Origin: Ignavibacterium sp.
Lineage (GTDB): Bacteria > Bacteroidota > Ignavibacteria > Ignavibacteriales > Ignavibacteriaceae
Length of the DNA stretch: 64,000 nucleotides
Assembly (NCBI RefSeq): GCF_025998815.1
Contig: NZ_AP026678.1
Span: 124,001 to 188,000, forward strand
Direction of reading: 5' to 3'
Shown: positions 47,779 through 55,793 of the stretch, piece after piece
Layout of the letters: every line of letters starts with the position of its first letter
Position numbering within the stretch: position 1 is the stretch's first letter
Notes under the pieces: model-generated
The model's database searches: none
What the model saw: only the letters and a program-made list of their open reading frames with translations
Told to the model about the DNA's origin: nothing
Translations under genes and position numbers: made by a program

Positions 47779-50700
47779 ATGAAAGATCAAGCATTATTCT
47801 CAAAACTAACGAAAGACCGTGAAGAAAATGCTAAGATATTGAAAAAGCAAAGTCTTGTTGGGTTTAAAAAAATACTCACCGAAATGTACGCCGACAAAGC
47901 TCACTATATTTATGAACTTATTCAGAATGCAGACGATGCAAAAGCAAAAAATATTAAATTTATTTTGAATGAAAACGAACTATTTTTTATCCATAACGGA
48001 ACTGTAAAATTTTCATTAACCGATCCTTCAAAAGAAGAAGAAGATTCTTTACATAATCGGCTTGGTCACATTAATGCAATCACCTCAGTTGGTAACACTA
48101 CAAAGAATGAACAAAAAATAGGCAAATTTGGAGTTGGTTTTAAATCAGTTTTTCAGTACACAGATTCTCCAGTTATACAGGACGATAATTATAGCTTTCA
48201 AATAATTGATTTCTTTGTCCCTCATTATTATTCTAACTCCTTCAAATTGAGAAAAAAAGGGGAAACATTATTTTACATTCCATTTACCAAGGATAAGGAA
48301 GACGCATTTAATGATAGTCTAGAGAAATTAACAAATTTTGATAAGAATATTTTATTATTTCTTAATAATGTTGAAAAAATCTTAATCAAAACAAAAGTAA
48401 ATGAAATAGGTTTAAAGAAGGAAATAATAGAAAAAAAGAGTAAGAATTCTATATCTGCTAATGAAAAAGTAATCTTTTCAAAGATTAAAATTAATAATCT
48501 GAGATATTTACAATTTTCAACTAAAGTTAATGATGGAAATCATTCCAAGCATCAAATTTCTATCGTTTATCCATTAGAGGGAAAGGGAATTTTCCAAACC
48601 TCAATGGATTTTCCTGCCTATTGCTTTTTCCCCACTTTAGAATATACGGGATTTAAATTCGTTTTTCACGCACCATTTCTTCTAACAGATAACCGCCAGA
48701 ACATAAAACAAAATAATGAATGGAATTCGTTTTTGATAGTTAGATTATCAGATTTGCTTTTAGATAGCTTCTTAATCTTACGAGATGAAGGGCTTCTTTC
48801 TGAACAATTCTTTAATATTTTACCACTCGAAACTTATAAATATGAAAAAACTGGTTTTAGAATAAATTATCTATTTGATAAATTTTATGAAAAAATAAAA
48901 TATGCACTTACAAATTATGAACTTTTTCCTACTACAGAAGGAGAATATATTTCGGCAAAAAATGCTTATTTAGTTAGAGGTAAGGACCTTTCTCAATTAT
49001 TAGATTCAATCGCACTTGCTGAGTTGGTTCAGAATCAAAATGGTAAAAAAATATTTCCGGATTTAACAGAGAGTGGTAAAGGCTTACCACTTTGGAATTT
49101 CCTTAAAGAGGTAGCTAAAATTTCAATAATAGACTCCAAGGACTTCATCAATTATCTTCACAAGGATTTTTTAATTAAAAGAGATGATAATTGGCTTATG
49201 GATTTTTATGCATATTGTTTAACCATTCCATTTGCATGGGAACAATTAAAAGACATTGAAATAATTAAACAAGAAAGCGGGGATTTTGTTAAACCCTTTG
49301 AAAAAGGTGTTCCTCAAGTATTCCTTAAAGAGATTGATAAAGAATTTCCTGGTGTAAAAGAAATTTTTCTTAAAGATGAATTATCCCTTAAATTTTTAAA
49401 ATCTATAGGAATAAATGATCCTGATAAAAAGACCATCATTAAGAGGTCTATAATATCAAGATATGGAGGTGAGGACATAAACGTGGATGATGAAATAGTC
49501 ATTAAAGACTTTAAACTTATTTTGGACTATTTCTATGAATGCACAGAAAAAGAAAAAATTGAACTTATAGAATTATTTAAAAATATTAGTTTTATTGTTG
49601 CATACTCATCTGAAGATAAGAGTGAAAGTTATTTATATGAACCTCGAGAAATTTATATTAAGAGCCCGGAACTTGATATTTATTTCGGAGATGATCCAGC
49701 ATATGTATACTGGGATGAAGAGTATTATGCTGACATTACAGAAGAGTATGGCAGAGATAAAGTAATCAATTTTCTTAAAAAATTAGGTGTTGAAGATAAG
49801 CCAAGGATAATTGATAATGAAGATATTAAATTAATAGATATTAAGGTTACTCAATATTCAAAGAACTATAAATTCCATATCCCAGATTTAAAGCTCGATG
49901 GATTCGATACCTTTATAAAAAATCCCACATTCGAAAGGTCAATAGTTTTATGGAATTTTTTGCGAGAGTTATCGCTACAAGTAGATTTATCCTCCTATAA
50001 AGAACGTATAGCTAAATATTTTTATCACGGACAAAAATCAAAAATTTTTCAAACTACTTTTTACAAATCATTAACTGAGAATTCTTGGATCTACAACAGA
50101 AAGAAAGAGCCCTGTAAACCTCGAGATATTTTCATTCACCAGATGAATCAAGCCTATGACTTGGAAAACTCGAAAAACCTAAGAAAATTTTTAGAAATAA
50201 AGGAAATAGATGATAAAGAATTAATCCTTTCAGATGAAGAAAAAAAATCTATTGATTTTTTCAACGAACTCAAGAATTTGGGCTTAAATCCAGAAGAAAT
50301 TTTCAAAAATAAGAACAAGATTAAAGATCTTCTCTTAAATTATTTAACTAAAGACTTAAATAGTAATGTTGCTGAAGAAAATGAGACCCCTTTTAATAGA
50401 AATATATCGAATATTACATATAGAAGAAATCTGAAAGCCAATGATATAATTAGCAAAAAAAAGGAGTTGTTAAAAAATGAAGATTTTGATAACAATTTTG
50501 ATGAATTAAACCAAATTCCTGATACTAACATGCTAAATAAATTAGGTGAATTAAAGAAAAAAACTGAGATTGAAGCCGAACTAATTGAGCTAACCGAATC
50601 TCTAAAGGAAACGGTAAAAAATACTCAATCATTTTCATTATCTTGGTTTAAAGCACTTTTAGAATTGGAATATCTTGCCAGGAAAGAAAGTGAATTATCA

Positions 50701-52542
50701 AAAAGTAGCTTACATTTGATTTTCGAGAAAATAGAAAGAGATAAGATAAGTCCTAATATTCTGATTCTTTCTGGTGCAGAATATATCCCTAGTTCAATTG
50801 AGGATAATCAGGATTTATCAATTACAATAACAACAATAGAAAAAAGTTTTAACCTAAAAGTTGAAGCCATTAGCAATTTGAGTAAATCTATAAAAGTTAG
50901 AGTAAATGATGAAAGGGTGATTCGAGATCTAGACATTAATACTGTTGAAAGAGTAGAATTAATTATACACAATGCTAACTTCATTTTTGAAAACTTAAAG
51001 GAAAACTTTAAAATATTCCATAATGAGCCCTTTTATTTTAGTGATGATTTTAATTTCAAATCTAATTTACCTCCAGGTATAGAGGTAATATTTGGCCCAC
51101 CGGGTACAGGGAAGACATATTATTTGGCAAAAAAAATAATTTATCCAGAGATAACGAAAAGTCAGTTAAAGATATTAGTACTCACACCAACAAATAAAGC
51201 TGCGGATGTTCTTGTAAATAAGGTAATTGAAATCTGCCAACAAAACCATGATTTATCTTACACTGATTGGCTGATTAGATTTGGCAGTTGTAACGATATA
51301 AACTTAGAAAACGTCGTATTTCAAAAATCAAAGAATCTTAAATCGAAATTTCTGGAGAGAGTGGTATTTGTTACTACAACAGCAAGATTTATCTATGATA
51401 AACTTAATTTAGGTTTTGGAACAGAACTTAAAAGCATACCACTAAAAGATTTTGAATGGGACATAGTTATCCTTGATGAAAGTTCAATGATTAGTTTAGC
51501 CTCTGCAGTTTTTATCTTATTTTATCGTTATTATAAAAATAAAAGCACGAGGTTTATTTTCTCAGGTGACCCGTTTCAAATTAACCCCATAATTTATATT
51601 AAAGAGAAGGATTGGAGTGACAGTAATATTTTCTCTTTAATAGGTTTAGATAAAAATGATAGTTTTAAAAATCCAACCACTTCCAATGAAAATATTAAAA
51701 TCATTAATTTAACTAAGCAGTATAGAAGCTTACCAGCGATAGGTGAAATATTTAGTAAGTTAACTTATAATGGCTTGCTTGAGCACAATAGGGAAATGAT
51801 AAGTAAATTACAAATAAATACAAACGAAATAAAGTTAAATTACATCAATTTTGTTTATTTCAAAGTTGACAAATATCATAGCTTCTATAAACCGCATACA
51901 CTGAGGGGAAGTCCTTTTCACATTTATTCTGGATTACTTGCAATTGAATTTTTAGGATTTTTATCCAAAAACATTCCGATAAAATCAGAACTTGATTTTT
52001 CCATCGGGTTGGTCTGCCCCTATCGTGCTCAATGTGATTTTATAGATAAGATTATAACAATAATGAAATTCCCAAAAAATCTGAAAATAAATTGTAGTAC
52101 TATACACGGTTTTCAAGGTGATGAGAGCGATTTAATAATTGCTATGTTTAATCCGCCAAGTAATATTTCAAATTCTGAAGAAATATTTCTAAACAAATTA
52201 AACATTATAAATGTAGGAATTAGTCGGGCAAAAGATTATTTGATATTATTTTTACCTTACTCTAATGATAACAGTATTTCTTTTGATGTACTTAAACATC
52301 TTAATAAAATTAAAAATATTTCTGAAAATGATTTAAATATCAAAGATTATTTAAGCACATTTTATGACTTTCAAATTGAAAAGATTATTTTTGGTAAACC
52401 TAATTATCTTGAAGAAATTACCTTTCCAACTTTACACAAAAACATTAATTTATATTGTAATCTTGAAAAAAAATACGAGATTAGATTTGATTCAAATGCG
52501 ATTGATATTCAGATTAATCCTAAACAATTTAACTTAAAGTAA
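47779..52542 (+). CDS. Sacsin-type GHKL ATPase fused to UPF1-like SF1 helicase
   Basis: 1587 residues. N-terminal ~130 residues are a sacsin/Hsp90-like ATPase: YIYELIQNADDAKAKNIKF (residue ~47, the N box with the Mg-binding Asn) and IGKFGVGFKSVFQYTD (~115, the G2 box). The middle ~900 residues are unassigned, with a coiled stretch near 900-950. The C-terminus is a UPF1/ZNFX1-like SF1 helicase: Walker A FGPPGTGKTYYLAK (~1104), VILDESSMIS (~1229), FSGDPFQINPI (~1260), TKQYRSLPAIGEIF (~1311), GLVCPYRAQCDFI (~1409), STIHGFQGDESDLIIAMF (~1439), GISRAKDYLILFLPY (~1479). All core ATPase and helicase motifs look intact. The fusion is followed 11 bp later by an unknown gene. Probably a stand-alone defence protein; this is inference. 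Confidence 0.85.
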   Translation: MKDQALFSKLTKDREENAKILKKQSLVGFKKILTEMYADKAHYIYELIQNADDAKAKNIKFILNENELFFIHNGTVKFSLTDPSKEEEDSLHNRLGHINAITSVGNTTKNEQKIGKFGVGFKSVFQYTDSPVIQDDNYSFQIIDFFVPHYYSNSFKLRKKGETLFYIPFTKDKEDAFNDSLEKLTNFDKNILLFLNNVEKILIKTKVNEIGLKKEIIEKKSKNSISANEKVIFSKIKINNLRYLQFSTKVNDGNHSKHQISIVYPLEGKGIFQTSMDFPAYCFFPTLEYTGFKFVFHAPFLLTDNRQNIKQNNEWNSFLIVRLSDLLLDSFLILRDEGLLSEQFFNILPLETYKYEKTGFRINYLFDKFYEKIKYALTNYELFPTTEGEYISAKNAYLVRGKDLSQLLDSIALAELVQNQNGKKIFPDLTESGKGLPLWNFLKEVAKISIIDSKDFINYLHKDFLIKRDDNWLMDFYAYCLTIPFAWEQLKDIEIIKQESGDFVKPFEKGVPQVFLKEIDKEFPGVKEIFLKDELSLKFLKSIGINDPDKKTIIKRSIISRYGGEDINVDDEIVIKDFKLILDYFYECTEKEKIELIELFKNISFIVAYSSEDKSESYLYEPREIYIKSPELDIYFGDDPAYVYWDEEYYADITEEYGRDKVINFLKKLGVEDKPRIIDNEDIKLIDIKVTQYSKNYKFHIPDLKLDGFDTFIKNPTFERSIVLWNFLRELSLQVDLSSYKERIAKYFYHGQKSKIFQTTFYKSLTENSWIYNRKKEPCKPRDIFIHQMNQAYDLENSKNLRKFLEIKEIDDKELILSDEEKKSIDFFNELKNLGLNPEEIFKNKNKIKDLLLNYLTKDLNSNVAEENETPFNRNISNITYRRNLKANDIISKKKELLKNEDFDNNFDELNQIPDTNMLNKLGELKKKTEIEAELIELTESLKETVKNTQSFSLSWFKALLELEYLARKESELSKSSLHLIFEKIERDKISPNILILSGAEYIPSSIEDNQDLSITITTIEKSFNLKVEAISNLSKSIKVRVNDERVIRDLDINTVERVELIIHNANFIFENLKENFKIFHNEPFYFSDDFNFKSNLPPGIEVIFGPPGTGKTYYLAKKIIYPEITKSQLKILVLTPTNKAADVLVNKVIEICQQNHDLSYTDWLIRFGSCNDINLENVVFQKSKNLKSKFLERVVFVTTTARFIYDKLNLGFGTELKSIPLKDFEWDIVILDESSMISLASAVFILFYRYYKNKSTRFIFSGDPFQINPIIYIKEKDWSDSNIFSLIGLDKNDSFKNPTTSNENIKIINLTKQYRSLPAIGEIFSKLTYNGLLEHNREMISKLQINTNEIKLNYINFVYFKVDKYHSFYKPHTLRGSPFHIYSGLLAIEFLGFLSKNIPIKSELDFSIGLVCPYRAQCDFIDKIITIMKFPKNLKINCSTIHGFQGDESDLIIAMFNPPSNISNSEEIFLNKLNIINVGISRAKDYLILFLPYSNDNSISFDVLKHLNKIKNISENDLNIKDYLSTFYDFQIEKIIFGKPNYLEEITFPTLHKNINLYCNLEKKYEIRFDSNAIDIQINPKQFNLK

Positions 52543-52553
52543 AAAGTAGATTT

Positions 52554-53351
52554 ATGAAAAAAGCATATGTTATAATTCATCAAAAATATAAAATGATGGG
52601 TCTTACAAAATTCATCTCTTCTGATTATAAGCCGCCATCTGAATTTGATTCGATGAATGCAAAATATACCCTAATAAAACTCTTGGAGAACAATTACGAT
52701 GTTGAATTAATTGACTTTTATGATTATTCAGAACGAAATTTTGAAAAAAATTCCGTTTTTATTGCAACCCAATGGTTGCTAAACAGATTTTATGATGATG
52801 AAATGTTTGATAAAATTAGATCAAAGACGATTACACTATTCGATTACGGCAATGACTTTATATTTTTGCATCATTTCTGGAATCCAGGTTACTTCTTTAC
52901 GTTAAGTGAAATTAATGGTAAGGAATATGAAACTCATCAATCTTCATATATTATAACAGAATTAAGTAAAATTAAACCGGAATTTTTACCTGAAAATGAT
53001 AAAAATAATTTAGATAATTATTTTCAGAATAAAGTGATTTATCAAGTTTCAGGCGAACATCCTACCTTAAATGGAGTAAGAGAATTTATTGAAAATAACA
53101 GGAATCAGTTTAAATCCGATGAGTTTACGTATAGATTTAGTCAGTTCAAAAATATTACTACATTAGTTCATAAAATTCCCATCACTAGGGAACCGAAAGA
53201 CTTCATTTGTTTTGGCTATGCAAAAAAGAATAATGCATATAAGTTTATTATAGATATTCACGGCGTTGGTAAATATGATGCACACGCTAAACTTTTTCTT
53301 TTATTATTAGAAAATACTTTGAAATTTCTAGATAGTAAGATATTAGAATAA
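52554..53351 (+). CDS. Unknown protein paired with the sacsin-ATPase helicase
   Basis: 265 residues, starting 11 bp after the giant ATPase-helicase gene and so probably co-transcribed. It begins MKKAYVIIHQKYKMMGLTKF and contains ENNYDVELIDFYDYSER, SVFIATQWLLNRFYDD, TITLFDYGNDFIFLHHFWNP and FIIDIHGVGKYDAHAKLFLL. The alternation of hydrophobic strands and helices suggests an alpha/beta enzyme-like fold. The conserved-looking H/D residues (LHHFW, DIHGVGKYDAH) could be catalytic. I do not recognise the family. Confidence 0.7.
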   Translation: MKKAYVIIHQKYKMMGLTKFISSDYKPPSEFDSMNAKYTLIKLLENNYDVELIDFYDYSERNFEKNSVFIATQWLLNRFYDDEMFDKIRSKTITLFDYGNDFIFLHHFWNPGYFFTLSEINGKEYETHQSSYIITELSKIKPEFLPENDKNNLDNYFQNKVIYQVSGEHPTLNGVREFIENNRNQFKSDEFTYRFSQFKNITTLVHKIPITREPKDFICFGYAKKNNAYKFIIDIHGVGKYDAHAKLFLLLLENTLKFLDSKILE

Positions 53352-53381
53352 AACGACTAGCCGTTTATTTTTATTACTACA

Positions 53382-53412
53382 ATTGTTCAAGTATAAGTTT
53401 CTCTTGAACAAT
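53382..53412 (+). terminator. Inverted repeat after the two-gene unit
   Basis: ATTGTTCAAG and CTTGAACAAT pair perfectly over 10 bp with an 11-nt loop, 30 bp after the stop at 53351. No T run follows, so termination is only possible. A weaker stem AAACG/CGTTT followed by ATTTTT lies at 53351-53370. Confidence 0.45.
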
Positions 53413-53488
53413 GCGGGACAAAAAAATAAAGTTTATTCACTTGCAGCTAAACACATAAACAAAAAAAATTAGCCAAAATAGATTTAAT

Positions 53489-53945
53489 TTATGCAGCTGT
53501 TCTAAAACTATCTCTATACTTGCTTTTAATTTTATAAATAGTTCTGACGGTTACATCAAACTTTTTTGCTAATTGCTCATTTGTAAGTTCACAATCAGTG
53601 ATTATTTGAACTATCTCCTCCTTAGTCAGTACTTTTCTTTTTTTTTTGGCTTATTACTTCGTTTCATATCCTCCATATTATCCTTCTGAATACCAATTTC
53701 AAGATGTTCAGGATTTATACAATTGGGATTATTACATTTGTGCCGGACTAATTTGTCCTCTGGTATTTGCCTCTTTATAATTAAGTAAATATATCGGTGC
53801 ATTCTCACCCGTATTCCATTCCGTTTAATCCGAAAATATAACTGACTCTGCTTAATGTGAAAAACAATTGTGACCTCCATTTTCATCAACAGAATAATAA
53901 ATTGGCTTTGATCCATTCCTTAATTTCGAAGGTTCAATAAATTTT
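53489..53945 (-). pseudogene. HNH homing-type endonuclease, multiply frameshifted
   Basis: Read on the minus strand in three pieces. Piece 1: FIEPSKLRNGSKPIYYSVDE then NGGHNCFSH. After a shift, RVRMHRYIYLIIKRQIPED, then KLVRHKCNNPNCINPEHLEI, the HNH core with the His, Asn and His set. After a second shift in a run of ten A (near 53639), TKEEIVQIITDCELTNEQLA then KKFDVTVRTIYKIKSKY, a helix-turn-helix. The layout is the usual HNH_3 endonuclease plus DNA-binding tail. The frame at 53626-53916 is therefore only part of it. It lies downstream of the small ribbon-helix-helix gene. Confidence 0.75.
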
Positions 53946-54098
53946 TTAACTTAATTTCTTTCTAATTACTCCTATATGTTGAAGAATGATTAATCTGATA
54001 AGAAGGCTAATGCTGATACCTTTACTTTCAGCTTCTTTTTTGAGCTTTTGAAAGTTTTCGGCATCCAGGCGGGATTGAATAGATAAAGTTTTTTTCAT
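53946..54098 (-). CDS. Small ribbon-helix-helix DNA-binding protein
   Basis: 50 residues: MKKTLSIQSRLDAENFQKLK then KEAESKGISISLLIRLIILQ. The pattern basic strand - helix - short turn (KGIS) - helix is that of Arc/CopG-type ribbon-helix-helix repressors. AAAGG lies 9 bp before the ATG. It precedes the HNH remnant on the same strand near the right end of the island and may be an excision or copy-control regulator, or an antitoxin. No toxin gene is visible. Confidence 0.6.
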   Translation of the reverse strand: MKKTLSIQSRLDAENFQKLKKEAESKGISISLLIRLIILQHIGVIRKKLS

Positions 54099-54129
54099 AA
54101 ACCTTTATCCTTTTATTTGTTGAATAATT

Positions 54130-54285
54130 TTATTTATTGTGGTGAGCAATAAGCAATTGCCATAGTGTGCTATCAATCTGAACTATTGTAAAATCAAAAA
54201 AAGTTATTCGGAATGAAGTGTTTCCAATTGTATAATCAGTCATAAAGTTTGTAAAATCAATAATTCTGATAAGAGAAATGCCCAT
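54130..54285 (-). CDS. Small hypothetical protein
   Basis: 51 residues from the ATG at 54285, chosen because GAGGAGG, the strongest ribosome site of the island's right end, lies 5 bp upstream. Reads MGISLIRIIDFTNFMTDYTI then GNTSFRITFFDFTIVQIDST, hydrophobic and beta-rich. Not recognised. The 31-bp gap to the ribbon-helix-helix gene suggests the two are one operon. Confidence 0.45.
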   Translation of the reverse strand: MGISLIRIIDFTNFMTDYTIGNTSFRITFFDFTIVQIDSTLWQLLIAHHNK

Positions 54286-54559
54286 ATAACCTCCTCTCGC
54301 TGTGTGCAACCGGGTGCTATAGTGGGTAATGTGGAAGGGACGTTTCCAAAAACGTTTCGAGCCCCCGTACCCCCTTAGTAAACAGCTAAAAAGCATAAAG
54401 CCGTATCAAAATTAGCTGATCATAAGCAAATAACAACTACAGAACTCTATTACAATAAATTGTCATTATCTAAGCAAGTAACGGAATAAAAAAAACTAAG
54501 AATACCCAGATGATTTGGGAGATATTGAGGATTATGAGTATTAACAAACTTAAAAAATT

Positions 54560-54581
54560 CTACTTCAGTTTCTACTTCAGT
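54560..54581 (+). repeat. Right arm-type repeat of the island
   Basis: Exact copy, same orientation, of the CTACTTCAGT doublet at 18493-18514, placed 77 bp inside the right core copy in tRNA-Thr. The 245 bp from 54397 to 54641 hold nothing else recognisable. Confidence 0.7.
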
Positions 54582-54641
54582 ACAAAATTCTTAAAAATCG
54601 AAAAGCATTGTAACTTATTTAATTACAAGGCTTTACAGGTG

Positions 54642-54716
54642 TGGGCGCTGAAGGAGTCGAACCTCCGACCCTCTGCTTGTAAGGCAGATGCTCTAAACCA
54701 ACTGAGCTAAGCGCCC
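54642..54716 (-). tRNA. tRNA-Thr (anticodon TGT)
   Basis: Acceptor stem GGGCGCT/AGCGCCC, D-arm TTAGCTCAGTTGGTTTAGAG, anticodon loop CTTGTAA in a 5-bp stem, and T-arm with GGTTCGACTCC. Discriminator A; CCA is not encoded. Its 3' end faces the island, and its T-arm-to-anticodon segment (54659-54684) recurs at 18386, making this the likely attachment site. Confidence 0.95.
54659..54684 (-). repeat. Right attachment-site core inside tRNA-Thr
   Basis: The 26-base partner of 18386-18411. It spans part of the T-arm, the variable region and the anticodon arm up to the loop, a segment many tyrosine integrases use as core. The tRNA itself is intact, so the island, or later repair, has kept the gene functional. 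Confidence 0.78.
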
Positions 54717-54756
54717 TAGAAAAATATTTAGTCAAAAATTTTTATGAACAAAATAG

Positions 54757-54802
54757 ACAGATACTCTAAACCTCCGTTGGCTAACGGATGAGCTAAGCAT
54801 CT
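54757..54802 (-). pseudogene. 5' half of a degenerate tRNA-Thr
   Basis: On the minus strand it reads GCTTAGCTCA, then a 16-nt palindromic insert (CCGTT-AGCC-AACGG), then GGTTTAGAGTATCTG. The two outer blocks are the D-arm and the anticodon-stem start of the neighbouring tRNA-Thr, and the copy stops there. It lies between tRNA-Gly and tRNA-Thr. It is probably the displaced 5' half left by an earlier integration at the same site, or a failed duplication. Confidence 0.6.
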
Positions 54803-54889
54803 AAATACCTGTCTAAAATTGATAAAGAACTGTTCAAAATTTGCGTGTCAAATATGCGATATTTCCTGAATAAAACCAAAATCTTTTTG

Positions 54890-54961
<72 letters not shown>

Positions 54962-55151
54962 GTTTAATAATTTCATTTTTCAGTTTCAAAACTATCTTCA
55001 AGAAAATATTTTTTCAACTCAGAATTAACTTATTCAAAAAAATACTATAGTGTACATTTCAATAATTCAATTTTAAGATAATTATTTGTTTCTACAAGAA
55101 TCGGTAATGATAGTGCTTTCAAATGAATTCATGTAATGCTGTAATTTTAAA

Positions 55152-55186
55152 ACAAAAAATCACCGGTGAATTTCTTCACCAGTGAT
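55152..55186 (-). terminator. Terminator of the STAS gene
   Basis: On the minus strand ATCACTGGTGAA pairs with TTCACCGGTGAT (one mismatch) around a GAAA tetraloop and runs into TTTTTTGT. It lies 58 bp after the stop of the STAS gene. Confidence 0.88.
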
Positions 55187-55244
55187 TAACGGGAGAATGA
55201 TGCTAACCAACATCAATAAACAAATAGGGGATAGTATGAAAATT

Positions 55245-55619
55245 CTAATTCAATATTTCTTCTCTTAAGTGTTTCTTGTCTTTGATACTTGCTAATGCTT
55301 CGTCTAATGTATCAAAGATCTCAAAAACTTCTATTGAACCGGTGTAATTAAGTATTGAGTTTGCAAATAAGCCCGGTTTAACAATCTTAAGTGATCCTCC
55401 GAGCTTTACAAGCTTTTTAAATGTTACAACAAGTACACCAATAAAAGTCGAATCCATAAACTCACATTCACTCAAATCAACTATAATAATTGTATGCCCT
55501 CTTAGAATATCTTCCTCAAGCAGAACTTTAAATTCTTGTGCTTCTTTTATAGTTGCCCTCGAAAGATTTACCTTTTCAATAACAAATCCGTAAGCCATTC
55601 TTCTTTCGAAATCAAGCAT
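55245..55619 (-). CDS. STAS-domain anti-sigma-factor antagonist
   Basis: 124 residues, one STAS domain of the SpoIIAA type: GHTIIIVDLSECEFMDSTFI then GVLVVTFKKLVKLGGSLKIV. The serine in DSTFIG is the usual phosphorylation site, so it probably binds an anti-sigma kinase in a partner-switching pathway. No kinase is encoded in the window. A short tail after the domain (KDKKHLREEILN) is charged. It has its own terminator and follows the 2-oxoglutarate dehydrogenase gene on the same strand after a separate terminator. Confidence 0.88.
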   Translation of the reverse strand: MLDFERRMAYGFVIEKVNLSRATIKEAQEFKVLLEEDILRGHTIIIVDLSECEFMDSTFIGVLVVTFKKLVKLGGSLKIVKPGLFANSILNYTGSIEVFEIFDTLDEALASIKDKKHLREEILN

Positions 55620-55756
55620 TTGAGACCTCCTTTAATTTAACACTGAGGAGACTTGCCAAGGAATATGCCACTTTGATTTTGGGGAATTATTGCAGGATTA
55701 TCAATTTATTATTGTACCAAATTATTACAATGGTCTAAAAATATCTTAATGAGACG

Positions 55757-55786
55757 GAAAAGAGTCTGGAGCGACTTCCAGACTCT
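55757..55786 (-). terminator. Terminator of the 2-oxoglutarate dehydrogenase gene
   Basis: AGAGTCTGGA and TCCAGACTCT form a perfect 10-bp stem with a 6-nt loop. On the minus strand the stem runs into TTTTCC. It starts 8 bp after the stop of the gene. Confidence 0.85.
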
Positions 55787-55793
55787 CTCTTAA

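Noticed and set aside
54130-54396. The longer 88-codon minus-strand frame
   Set aside because: The upstream 37 codons cover a GC-rich intergenic stretch. The strong GAGGAGG site fixes the start at 54285.
16822-54400. An integrase, transposase or phage structural gene that would explain island mobility
   Set aside because: All long frames were examined. None shows tyrosine or serine recombinase, DDE transposase or capsid features.
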